Part shown: piece by piece, positions 1 to 9,200 of the stretch
Layout: each line of letters starts with the position of its first letter
How positions within the stretch are numbered: position 1 is the first letter of the stretch
Origin: Fibrobacter sp.
GTDB lineage: Bacteria > Fibrobacterota > Fibrobacteria > Fibrobacterales > Fibrobacteraceae
Assembly: GCA_017959225.1 (NCBI GenBank)
Contig: JAGDBD010000075.1
Location: forward strand, 1 to 41,370
Direction: 5' to 3'
Length of the DNA stretch: 41,370 nucleotides
Program-made: the position numbers and the translations under genes
Notes under the pieces: model-generated
What the model was told of the DNA's origin: nothing
The model's input: only the letters and a program-made list of their open reading frames with translations
The model's database searches: none

Positions 1-36
1 GCGTTCGTTCTGAGCCAGGATCAAACTCTTCATTGT
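1..36 (-). rRNA. rrs: 16S ribosomal RNA, 5' end only
   Basis: Read on the minus strand, the first bases of the window give the universal start of 16S rRNA, including AGAGTTTGATCCTGGCTCAG. Aligned by eye to the E. coli 16S start, the mature 5' end falls at about base 36. The rest of the gene lies outside the window to the left. The promoter at 182-209 reads into it. Confidence 0.96.
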
Positions 37-175
37 ATTCAAAAGGTCTGTCCCGACACGCTTTCTCTTCAGTCAATTCATTGACCGGAGCATCACTCAA
101 GCACATCTCCAAATCCTTCAATCAGCCTTCCCGAATCTCGTCCGGGGTGTTTCTCAGTCGTTCTCGACCGGAACG
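37..175 (-). other. rRNA operon leader
   Basis: This is transcribed leader between the predicted start site near 175 and the mature 16S 5' end. A hairpin with 7-bp arms (GTCGTTC / GAACGAC, 157-177) sits at the very start of the transcript. I could not identify a clear boxA antitermination element, and the 3' partner of any 16S processing stem lies outside the window. Confidence 0.6.
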
Positions 176-181
176 ACGCCA

Positions 182-209
182 ATTATAGAAATCCCCACAA
201 AAACGTCAA
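182..209 (-). promoter_or_regulatory. rRNA operon promoter
   Basis: On the minus strand, TTGACG (209-204) and a perfect TATAAT (187-182) are separated by 16 bases. The upstream flank (210-255) has A and T tracts like an UP element. The position, about 140 bases before the 16S gene, fits a main rrn promoter. It has a clear -35 box, unlike most protein-gene promoters in this window. Confidence 0.88.
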
Positions 210-615
210 GGGGTTTTTGCGCAAAAATCGACGAATTTCCGCGTTTTTTTTCTTACAATGTCTAAAATCCGTTTAATTCGGACTTAAAACCTACATAATT
301 CCACTTTATCAACAAACAATTCACAATCTTTTTCGAGTTTGGCTGCAAAATTTTTGCTAGCACCCTTTCAAATTCACCAAAAATGCCTCCATTACCCCCA
401 AAAACGAAACTTACGCGGCAGATTTCCGACATTTTTTCGAAAACCACGGCACCGCTTTGAACAGAAATGTACATCCGATGACGCGATTCCGGTTATTTTG
501 ACTTTCTATAGCTGGTTCTATACAACGCTGCTATTTACATTGGGAGATGCTTATAATATCATTCCGTTTATTTTGCAACAAATTCACTTTTACTTCGTTT
601 GTTGTAAAACGGCAC
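210..615. other. Intergenic region without a supported gene
   Basis: About 400 bases separate the rRNA promoter from the end of the fibro-slime gene. Open frames here are short, run through AT-rich DNA and lack ribosome binding sites, so I call none. A possible second, weaker rRNA promoter on the minus strand (TTGTTT, 16 bases, TATGTA, roughly 290-320) is not convincing. Nothing else is seen. Confidence 0.6.
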
Positions 616-649
616 AAAAAAAATCCCTTCCGAATAGGAAAGGATTTTT
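616..649 (-). terminator. Rho-independent terminator of the fibro-slime gene
   Basis: On the minus strand, AAATCC-TTTCC pairs with GGAA-GGGATTT around a five-base loop with one internal mismatch, followed by eight T residues. It starts about 25 bases after the stop codon of the gene at 674-4075. Confidence 0.82.
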
Positions 650-673
650 GTGAAACATTCTGTGAAACAATCT

Positions 674-3600
674 TTAGTAGACAAAACCCACCGAGCGGCG
701 AACGCCCCAGACGTTTTCTGAAGTTTTCTTGAGCACGCGATTGCCAACGAGCATTCGCACATCCAAGCGAACCACATAGGCGCCCGTTCCAACGAGACGT
801 CCTTCACTACTGCGCATATTCCAAGCGAGGAACAGAGCCTTATCACCCGTTGTGCAATCTCCACTGAAGATCGCATCCGAGCAGCGGATCGTTCCTTGGG
901 CCGAATTCACATATTCGCCGAGATTGGTGAAGTAGTAGTTTTCATAGTGAATTTCAATGTCGTCCACCGTGTACGGTGTTTCACCGTCTTCCAAATGAGC
1001 GTTCACATCTTCCAACGCGCCAAGGATTCCATCAAAGGAAACCAGCTGACCGTGGCGACCATATTCCTTCGAAATCTGTTCCGCAGAAGATCCTGCTTTC
1101 ACAGGGATCGTTTCCACCGTCGGAGATTTTTCAGCAGGCGCCGTTTCCGGAGAAAGCGTTACGAGTTCTGTAGCGGCCACAGCCACAGCGCCACCGCCCG
1201 TGATGCGAATCCACGGATTATTATCATGCGGTGTATTGTGCGACATGTCCATGGCAAGGTTCGGAACAAAACGAACGCTATCGCCCGATTCCGGAGCATC
1301 GCCAGCGAGGACATGGAAATAGAGCTGCACGCGGTCCGGAGCGACACGGACACTGTAACTAGCTTCTACGACGCCCGTTTGCAAAGCGCCCGAGCGCCAG
1401 CGTCTAAATTCAAAGGCCTGCGGAAGATCCACCTTTTGGCTATCGGAAAGACCTTCACTGATGCTAATCGTTAACGTGGAAATGTCATCTTCCACAGAAA
1501 GAGATGCACCAGTAAGAATTGGACCTACACGGTCTTCCAAGACACCGTCCAAACGGAACGGATCCCCTTCATAGGTGTAATGGGCAGAAATGCTTCCACC
1601 GTAGGCGGAAGAAGAAAGTCCCGTGAAAATTCCAGAGGTAAAAGCATCGCGGACAAGGCTCACCGTTACGTCATTTTCCCGTTCAAATGCGCCGAACGTA
1701 CTGGATGCGGAATCGCGGAATACCCACTGGAGAGAATCCGGAGCATCTTCCCCATCCGGAGCAGAAGAGAATCGCACGACGAGGCTATCACCGATACCGT
1801 CACCGTCCTGGTCGTACATGCCCGCCATTTCGATCTTCGGAACAGGAGGTTCCTTAAGCGTAATGCCACTCCACACAAGAAGGTTCACCACCGCCGAAGC
1901 CTGGACCATGAACGAAGCGTTTTCAACTTCTTCGAGAGCCATCACGTAGAACATAGCGTGGCCCTTTTCCATGACCACGGAAGTGACGCGGCTACCGTCA
2001 GAATTCACAAACACAAGGTTCGCATTGGAGCTGTTCAAGAACAGGTCCGTTGTAAGCAACGTATCGTAAGTCAAAGTGATGTAGACCGGATACATGATGC
2101 CAGCCCATTCCCCGAGCTTCGTCGTATCGGCATCGATTTCGTTGTACTTGGAATCCGCAAAAGCAATCGACACGTCCGGAACATCGATTTCCGGTTCCGG
2201 AATGGTGAACGTCATCGTTTTAGTCGCGGCTTCATTTGCTTGCGAAGTAAATTCAAAGGTGTACGTTCCCGGAACAAGGCCCGTGATTGCCGTCGTATCG
2301 ATGGAGAATCCGCTCATCGAAGAATTGATGGTGATGCCTCCGTAATAAGTACCCGCCGTGTCCAGGGAAAGGCCGCTGACCGGCAAGTTTCCGCCGTACA
2401 AGCGGAAGAAGGAAGCCGCCGGTTCATCTTCTGCCGTTGCGGAATAATCGCAAGAAAGTCCCGTTGTTTTGATGTTTTGCCAAATCGTATAAGATTTGCC
2501 GCCCGATGTGGAGGTGTAGTCACGCATACTGTAGTACTTGATGGACGTGTGAAGATCCATGGAAGTACGCATGCGGAAATTACTTTCGCTCTGTTTGCGT
2601 TCTGCGTAGAACATGTCAAAGCTATAGGTTTCACCCGGAGTGAGCCTCATCGTGTCCAGGTTCACAGCGCCAGCCTGCTGATCGTGAACACCTCCGATGT
2701 CCACAGCCAAGCGGTTATCGATAAACACCCATACGTCATCGTCTCCGTAGAAGTCAAAGTATTGACCTTCCACGTAGGTGAATTCCGCATGCACCTTCAT
2801 CGTGAAACCAAAGTTGTGATAGCCACCGCTACCGCTCAAATTGTCGAAGTAGGGATTCTTGATCGAAAGGTCATCGTCTAAGTATTCGAAGTCGTCCAGA
2901 AGGAACGCGCCTCCGCTATTGCATCCCTTGCAATCGGTCGTCGTATAATCCTTGTTGATCTGTCCAAGCCAAAGTCCGGTGGTATCTTCGAGGATGATCG
3001 TAATGTCTCGGCACGTCGCATTCGTATAGATGACTTCATCTTTTACGGCAAGCGTATCCGGAAGGAACCAATGATTGATATGGTCAGAGGCTTTGCAGTT
3101 TGCAGGGAAATTTTCGTCATTGCGCACCGGGAGACCGTTAGAACCGAGCGTGGACTTTACCATGCCCTTGGTCAACTGGTTGCAATTGTTGTTAGTCGCA
3201 TTGTTATCGTGTTTACCGAAGTCCTTGCTAGTTCCCGTATCAGCTGCCGTATTTCCGCCCGAGCCGTCCAACCAGTCGTACAGCGTCACAGAAAGCTTGC
3301 GGGACGGGCAGTCTCCCAAAACCTTGGGGTACGCAGAATACAGAACAGGAAGACCGCTCTTGGTGTTGATCCAAATGGTATTGCTGATGTCAGCAATGCT
3401 ATCCAATGCGATTTGAGCACCTTCCGTAGCGCCCGCAGCCGTAAAGACTTCCGGTCCAACAGTCTGGATGAAGATAACGTCCATGTAGTCCGCAGAAAGA
3501 GTGGCTTCGTACCAGTCGCAGGTATCTACAACCGCTTTCATTTTTAGCGTGTCCCGTGCACCGTTATAAACGATACTCGGGGTTGTACTTGTCCACGGTG

Positions 3601-4075
3601 AAAGGAAGCGGACCTTCTTTGCGTTAGAAAGCATTTCGGACGAAGAAGACCTGATTGGGATAACGATACCGGTAGATGACGAAGACTTTGCCGAAGACGA
3701 AGACCTTGCCGAGCTCACAGAACTTGATGACGCCTCGGCGGTTCCGGTTGTCGCCGAAACGGCTCCGGATTCATCGACGGTCAAATAGACGACGCTTGCC
3801 GTTGCCACAGATGCCAGAGCATAGGATTCCGAATACTCCGAACGGCTGTAAACCGTCACGGTTTTGTTTCCACCGATGGAATTATTGTAGGTTACGGTAT
3901 AGTAACCGTTCGCATCTTGAGTTAAAGTGTATGTTCGCGAGCTTCCCGAAAAAACAAGAAACAGGCCATTTTCGGCGTCCCAAGATTCAGGAACCGACAC
4001 ATAAAAAGTCACAGCGCCAAAGGCTGAAGAAAGGGCCATCAAGGCAAACGCCCAGACCCATACACACGATCTCAT
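674..4075 (-). CDS. Secreted fibro-slime domain protein
   Basis: This 1133-residue surface protein starts with a signal peptide (residues 1-20). An N-terminal beta-rich stretch is followed by a Ser-rich linker (about 112-145) and a fibro-slime domain at about 365-510, recognised by GDDDVWVFIDN, DIGGVHDQQ and the MFYAER-type ending. Fibro-slime domains are PA14-like beta modules abundant in Fibrobacter and often proposed to act in adhesion to plant fibre; the ligand here is unknown. The middle is a series of Ig-like segments. The last ~90 residues contain a W...SSEGRLVGTGAYVVRLDV pattern like FlgD-type or type IX secretion C-terminal domains. The start at 4075 has AGGAG eight bases upstream. 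It is a single-gene unit with its own terminator. Confidence 0.88.
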   Translation of the reverse strand: MRSCVWVWAFALMALSSAFGAVTFYVSVPESWDAENGLFLVFSGSSRTYTLTQDANGYYTVTYNNSIGGNKTVTVYSRSEYSESYALASVATASVVYLTVDESGAVSATTGTAEASSSSVSSARSSSSAKSSSSTGIVIPIRSSSSEMLSNAKKVRFLSPWTSTTPSIVYNGARDTLKMKAVVDTCDWYEATLSADYMDVIFIQTVGPEVFTAAGATEGAQIALDSIADISNTIWINTKSGLPVLYSAYPKVLGDCPSRKLSVTLYDWLDGSGGNTAADTGTSKDFGKHDNNATNNNCNQLTKGMVKSTLGSNGLPVRNDENFPANCKASDHINHWFLPDTLAVKDEVIYTNATCRDITIILEDTTGLWLGQINKDYTTTDCKGCNSGGAFLLDDFEYLDDDLSIKNPYFDNLSGSGGYHNFGFTMKVHAEFTYVEGQYFDFYGDDDVWVFIDNRLAVDIGGVHDQQAGAVNLDTMRLTPGETYSFDMFYAERKQSESNFRMRTSMDLHTSIKYYSMRDYTSTSGGKSYTIWQNIKTTGLSCDYSATAEDEPAASFFRLYGGNLPVSGLSLDTAGTYYGGITINSSMSGFSIDTTAITGLVPGTYTFEFTSQANEAATKTMTFTIPEPEIDVPDVSIAFADSKYNEIDADTTKLGEWAGIMYPVYITLTYDTLLTTDLFLNSSNANLVFVNSDGSRVTSVVMEKGHAMFYVMALEEVENASFMVQASAVVNLLVWSGITLKEPPVPKIEMAGMYDQDGDGIGDSLVVRFSSAPDGEDAPDSLQWVFRDSASSTFGAFERENDVTVSLVRDAFTSGIFTGLSSSAYGGSISAHYTYEGDPFRLDGVLEDRVGPILTGASLSVEDDISTLTISISEGLSDSQKVDLPQAFEFRRWRSGALQTGVVEASYSVRVAPDRVQLYFHVLAGDAPESGDSVRFVPNLAMDMSHNTPHDNNPWIRITGGGAVAVAATELVTLSPETAPAEKSPTVETIPVKAGSSAEQISKEYGRHGQLVSFDGILGALEDVNAHLEDGETPYTVDDIEIHYENYYFTNLGEYVNSAQGTIRCSDAIFSGDCTTGDKALFLAWNMRSSEGRLVGTGAYVVRLDVRMLVGNRVLKKTSENVWGVRRSVGFVY
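3675..3710 (-). repeat. Two tandem 18-base units in the Ser-rich linker
   Basis: Two adjacent 18-base units (3675-3692 and 3693-3710) match at 16 of 18 bases and encode Ala-Lys/Arg-Ser4 blocks of the linker. The unit length is a multiple of three, so gain or loss of copies would change linker length without breaking the frame. Confidence 0.75.
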
Positions 4076-4137
4076 CCCATATTCTCCTTTTCACCCACCA
4101 AATAACCAAACTTTAAAACTAGACTAGTGAACGCCAT

Positions 4138-4166
4138 TTTAAATAAAAATCTATGAAAGTTTACAA
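4138..4166 (-). promoter_or_regulatory. Possible promoter of the fibro-slime gene
   Basis: TTGTAA (4166-4161) and TTTAAA (4143-4138) are 17 bases apart on the minus strand, about 60 bases before the start codon. The 240-base gap 4076-4315 contains no gene. The match is weak and the region is AT-rich, so chance is a real alternative. I saw no convincing terminator for the upstream permease gene in this gap. Confidence 0.35.
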
Positions 4167-4315
4167 AAATTCTCCTTATTCGAAACAATTCGTCCCACTA
4201 ACGCAGAAAAAATCTTCTAAGAGCCTCTAAAATACACCGAAAAACGCTTAATTTTTCCAATTTCAACCACATATCGTGTAGAAATCGTGCAAATAAACCC
4301 CATAAAATTCCCCAT

Positions 4316-5083
4316 TTAGACAAACAAATCCCGAATCAAAACCACCGCCATCACGATGCTTGCAACCGAAATAAACCTTTTGATAAAAACATTCCCCTTT
4401 TTCCGCTGCAGACGACTGCCCAAAAGACCGCCGAGCATGGAACCAGCCGAAACGCAAATAGCAAGTCCCCATTCCACTTTACCTATCACAATCAGACCGA
4501 TGGTACTGACAAGCAAAAAGGTGGATGTCAACGCGTTCTTGATGGCATTCACGTGCAGAAGGTCAAGCCCGGTGTAGCGGGAAAGGGCAAATATTTGGAC
4601 AAAGCCCACTCCCACTTGAATAATACAACCGTAAATCGATACCGCCAAAAAGCCGAAAAACGCCGGAAGGGAAAGTTTTTGGGGAGGCGTTGCAGGAGGC
4701 TTTCCCAGAAAATCCCGTTTCAACTGCCCCATGATCACGACCAGTAGAATCGCCAAGGAGAGAATTCCCTGGAAAACTTTATCGTTCAAGCGGATCAAAA
4801 AGAAAACTCCCACCAAGGATCCGATGAAAGTCGGAATCAACAAGTTGAAGTAGATTTTTCGATGGAGAAGCCCATGGCGGAACAAGTTGATTGCAGACGT
4901 CGTGTTCCCGATGAAAAGTCCAATCCGGTTGGTACCGTTTGCAACCGTTGGCAGTAAACCGAGAAATATCATGATGGGAAGGCTGATTGTGCTTCCGCCG
5001 CCCGCAATGCTGTTGATGGCACTCGTCAAAATGCCGACAAGAAAAAAGGCGACGTATAAATACCATTCATATCCGAGAATCAC
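4316..5083 (-). CDS. TauE/SafE family membrane permease
   Basis: This 255-residue integral membrane protein of the TauE/SafE (DUF81) family has the family's N-terminal signature SAIAGGGS-like (here SIAGGGSTISLP, near residue 25) and about seven to eight hydrophobic segments. A second half-repeat has the GGLLGSRL signature near residue 225. Family members are proposed exporters of sulfite, sulfoacetate or other small anions; the substrate here cannot be read from sequence. Translation starts at GTG, and GTGA overlaps the stop codon of the upstream lipoprotein by four bases, so the two are probably translationally coupled. A link to cell-wall synthesis is only suggested by the operon. Confidence 0.85.
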   Translation of the reverse strand: MILGYEWYLYVAFFLVGILTSAINSIAGGGSTISLPIMIFLGLLPTVANGTNRIGLFIGNTTSAINLFRHGLLHRKIYFNLLIPTFIGSLVGVFFLIRLNDKVFQGILSLAILLVVIMGQLKRDFLGKPPATPPQKLSLPAFFGFLAVSIYGCIIQVGVGFVQIFALSRYTGLDLLHVNAIKNALTSTFLLVSTIGLIVIGKVEWGLAICVSAGSMLGGLLGSRLQRKKGNVFIKRFISVASIVMAVVLIRDLFV

Positions 5084-6243
5084 TTGGCAAGTTCCATTTG
5101 TAAGAATTGTTTGTTCGAAAGGACCGTGGCTCGTTCTTTATAATCCGGAGCAAATTCTAGACAAGCGTCCAGTTCGGCGATAGCCTTGGAAAGTTTATCG
5201 GACTTGTTTGCCTTTTTATTTTTGGACTCCGCAAAGAGCGCCGCTGCGAGCTTACGCTTTTCGGTGCAGAAACGGGTATTCAAAGAATCCAATTCCCGTA
5301 AGGATTCTCCACGGAGATGACTGGATTTGAGTTTTTGGAGAGCTTCTTTTGCCGCTTGCCATTTATTGCTTGCGGAAAGCTGTTTCGCTTCTTCTAGCGC
5401 TTTTTTAGGATCGTGAGACTGCCAAAATTCTGCGGAGGCAGAAGTCTCGATGCGCAAAGAGGAAATTTTTAGCACCGCGTTTTGAAGTTCTAGAGTGTCG
5501 ATGAAATCGGAATAGCGCAGAATAAGATCGGAAAGTTTTTGTTCCGCTGCATCGAAGGCGGCCTTTTCACGGGCGAGAAGAAGAGCTTCGTCTCGAACCA
5601 TTTTCACTTTTTCATAAGTACGGACGTAAGCGATTTTTGAAAGGGAATCGGTCAAATGGCGAATGGAATCGCTGGGCGACGTGGCAAAGATCGTGTCAAC
5701 GATGGGTTTCACTTCCGAATAGGGAGCGCGACGGGAATTCGCATTGACCAAAGCGATCAAATACCGTTGCAGATCTGCATCTTTTTTGGAATATCCACTG
5801 CGGACTTTTTCGCTGATGGACTTTGCTTGGACTTGCCATTCCTTCCACAAAGGGTTGAGCACAGAAAAACGTTCGACGATAGCTGCGGCAGAATCCAGTT
5901 CCCCTGCAGCATAAAAAGAGTCCGCCCGAGTCAGCGCCATTTGTGCAAGGCGCGGAATTTCCACGTAGATGTCCGGAATTTCTTCCGCTTCGATTTTTTG
6001 CGCAACCGGTTCTGAGTCTTGAACTTTTACCGGTTCACTGGCCGGAGCGTCGTCCTTTGCAAAGGCACTCGGAACTACCGGGCGAAAGACTTCCGAATTT
6101 TCTTTAAGAGTCGAATCTTTTGCAACCGGAGACGGTTCCGTGGGAGGTTCTAAAGCGGAGGAAGGCTGTGGAGAAGTTCCCACGCAAGCAGTCAAAAAAA
6201 ACGAAGCGATTCCTGTGAACGCAAGAATGTGCAAAGGTTTCAT
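5080..6243 (-). CDS. Lipoprotein encoded with a class A PBP
   Basis: This 387-residue protein has a lipoprotein signal peptide with lipobox LTAC (Cys about residue 20). A Pro/Ser/Glu-rich linker (about 22-85) follows, then a long, mostly helical, charged region with TPR-like spacing (for example ADSFYAAGELDSAAAIVERF). I do not recognise a named domain. It begins three bases after the stop of the PBP gene (GGGAG upstream) and overlaps the permease start. A lipidated, helical-repeat protein coupled to a class A PBP recalls LpoA of E. coli, the outer-membrane activator of PBP1a; no sequence similarity to LpoA was established, so a PBP-activator role is inference. Confidence 0.8.
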   Translation of the reverse strand: MKPLHILAFTGIASFFLTACVGTSPQPSSALEPPTEPSPVAKDSTLKENSEVFRPVVPSAFAKDDAPASEPVKVQDSEPVAQKIEAEEIPDIYVEIPRLAQMALTRADSFYAAGELDSAAAIVERFSVLNPLWKEWQVQAKSISEKVRSGYSKKDADLQRYLIALVNANSRRAPYSEVKPIVDTIFATSPSDSIRHLTDSLSKIAYVRTYEKVKMVRDEALLLAREKAAFDAAEQKLSDLILRYSDFIDTLELQNAVLKISSLRIETSASAEFWQSHDPKKALEEAKQLSASNKWQAAKEALQKLKSSHLRGESLRELDSLNTRFCTEKRKLAAALFAESKNKKANKSDKLSKAIAELDACLEFAPDYKERATVLSNKQFLQMELAK

Positions 6244-6246
6244 CGG

Positions 6247-9200
6247 TTAAAATTCTCCCGGTTCAATAGGAATGAAAGCATTGTCGCCGGTAAAGTCAGC
6301 AGGCAATTCAAATTCTTCGTCTTGTGTTTTCGGAGCGGAAGTTTCTGGAGGTTGCAAAGCTTCCGGTGCAAAGCTCGGCATCGAAAGGGACGTGACTATT
6401 CCCGAATTTGCAGCGGATGCCGCCGCAGTTTCCACTTGAGCAGGCGACGTATAGCCCGGAACATCTAGCAGAGGGATGGATCGAACCGTTTCGTTTGCAG
6501 AATAAACCGGAAGACCGGTGACCGGATTCACTTGAACTTCTCCACGTTCCGTTCCAAGGCGCAACGGAATCGTTCCCTTTGCAAGCATCGAAATGTCGAG
6601 GAAGTCCACTTTTGCATTTTCCTTGCGCACTTCCACCACTTTTTTTGCGAATTCCGCCCATTGCGGAAGACCACCCGAAGATCCTGCGATACGTGTTCTG
6701 CCGGATTTTAACGGACGGTTGTCATCAAAGCCCACATAGCTGCCGATTGCTATCACCGAGTCGAGACCAAAGCCGTTCTTCGTTGGTACAAATGTCGGGA
6801 TCGCTCCAAGGAAAGCCACATTGCGGTAATCGTTTGTGGTGCCGGTCTTTCCAAGCGCCGGGTAAAGAAGCGTATTTTCACCGGACGGAGACTGCATGGT
6901 AAGACTCTTGTACTGGCTATAAGCTGTACCGTACTGGAATACCGCATGGAGCATGACCGCCATCTGTTCCGTGACCGTATCCGAAAGGACTTTTTTCACT
7001 TCCACGGAATTTTCAAAAATGCGACGGCCATCCCGGTCGCGGATTTCTTTGACAAGGCAAGGTTCATTCCATTCGCCATCTGCGCACTTATAAACGTTTC
7101 CCGTTAAAAGCGTCTGGTACGCAGTCGTCATTTCGGAAAGCGGAATTTCGTTTACGCCCAAAGGCATGCTCAACACTTCTCGGAGTTTTCCGTGAATGCC
7201 GATTTCACCGGCGAACCTTGCAAAGGCTGCCATGGCAACAGAACGGCGGAAATCCGGCCAATAAAAGAGTTCTTCCGATTTCGAATAGTCTACGTCTTCG
7301 CGGGGAATTCCCATCATTCCATTTAAGCGGCGAATATCCGAAAGATTCAAATTCGGGTAAACTTCTTCGTCCGCAAGAGTCGTCGGAGCCAAAGGCTCTT
7401 CCGGATTTGAAGCCTTTAAATCGCGGTCTTTAAGGATTGCCAAATAGCGCAAGAAGTTGTGGTTGAATTCGGCAAAGTATTCCTTTTGAATTTTTTGGTA
7501 CTTCTTTTTCCCGAATTCCACGTTGCGACCGTAGAACATGTTGCGCACGGCCCGAGCCGCAGCCGGTCGATTTTCATAAAGGAGCTTTTCGTACAACGCT
7601 TTTTGCGCCTTGGAAAATTCAATTTCCTGCTTGGCGGTTTCGTTCAAATACAAGCCGTGTTTATCCCGCAAACGTTTGCGGTAATCGTCGAAAGATTCGT
7701 CGTCCCGTTTAAGGTAGCCGTTTTCGGCAGCCACCGCCATGAATTCTTCGGCAGAAAGTTTATCCAGCAAATGGTCCAAAAGCCAGATACTTGCGATGTT
7801 TTCCGAGCGGACTGCCGCCCAAAGAATGCTGACCGTTTCGCCCTTGTTCTTGTGATCGGGGCGCGGAAAATAAAAGTCATTTTCGTACTGGAACAGGTTG
7901 AATTCGTTCTCAAGTTCGTCAAGATAGTGCCAGTGATAATTCAACGCAGCCGCATACAGGAGAGGCTTCCAGCTAGAACCGAGCTGTCTCTTCGCTTTGA
8001 AGGATCTGTCGTAACCCGTATTGTGGAAACCGGCCTGGCTCGCCACGACTTCTCCGTTCTGAAGCGCGACCAGCGCACCCTGCAAAACCGGTTCCGTTTC
8101 GATTAAACACGGAACAGCTCCGTCCACTTTAACCGTATCCTTTACACTGACAAGTAAAACGGATCCTTTTGCAAGGCGCGGAGCAAGTACCGTTTTGACG
8201 TCGGCATTCATCTGCTTGCCGAGATCGGCAAGGTCCGCAGCGCTAACATGACCGTGCAGCTGTCCAAAGGAAAGGAAAATGTCTGCCAAATTTCCGTTGC
8301 CGTCATAGCGTACCGAATCGACTGCGCCGTACAAATAATCCCCGGCTCGTGCAAATGCTGCGCGGTTCGGAAGATCGGACTTCGGAAGTACGAAGCCGCC
8401 AAGCTTCACTTGAAGGTTTGAAATGTTATCCTGAACAGCCCGTTTAGCGGCCATCTGGTAATCCGCATCCATGGTCGTCACAATCTGAAGCTGAGCTTTT
8501 CGCCAGTCCGGAATGCCTTCTTTCTCAAAAAGACCCTGGTAAAAATCAGATTCGAATTTTTCTTCCAAGCGGGAAAGCTGGGTCGAAAGCGCAAAGCGGA
8601 AATTACCATGGTTAAATTCCAAAGGCTTCGCCAAGGCGGAATCCATCTGCTCCTGCGTAATGTACTCTTCATCGACCATGCGACCGAGGACGTAATTCAA
8701 ACGCGCTTTTCCACGTTCTAAAGCACGGTCTCTGCGCTGCTGGTTCCGCTGAATAAAGGGATCGTAATTGAACGGTCCTTTGACCGAACCTGCGATAAAG
8801 GCGCATTCCGCAAGTGTCAAATCTTTAAGATCTTTATTGAAGAAATATTGGGCAGCAATCGCAACGCCTTTTCCCGTTCCGGAGACGTGGAACTGGTTCA
8901 GGTAAAATTCCAGAATTTCTTCTTTGGAAAAGTGTTTTTCCATGCGAAGGGCATTGATCAATTCCTTCCACTTCGCTTTGACGCTCCGTTCTTCTCGTCC
9001 ATAAATGTTTTTGACCGTCTGCTGGGTCAGCGTGGAACCGCCCTGCTGTAAACGGCCCGCTCGGATGTTATTCACCATGGCACGGGAAAAACCCGTAATG
9101 TCGAAACCGCTGTGTTCAAAGTAACGGGAGTCTTCTGCCGCCACCAGAGCGTTTACAATGTTTTCCGGAATTTCACCAAAGGGAACGTAAATTCGGTGGT

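Noticed and set aside
339-653. A possible small gene between the rRNA promoter and the fibro-slime gene
   Set aside because: The frame runs through the terminator hairpin at 616-649, has no ribosome binding site, and the product looks random.
1580-2881. A 433-codon plus-strand open frame opposite the fibro-slime gene
   Set aside because: It lacks a ribosome binding site, and its Arg/His-rich product has no domain. The opposite strand carries the signal peptide, fibro-slime motifs and terminator.
4196-4260. A terminator for the TauE-type permease gene
   Set aside because: On the minus strand there is a T run after AGAGGCTCTTAGAAGA, but the possible stems are only four bases with two-base loops, too weak to report.
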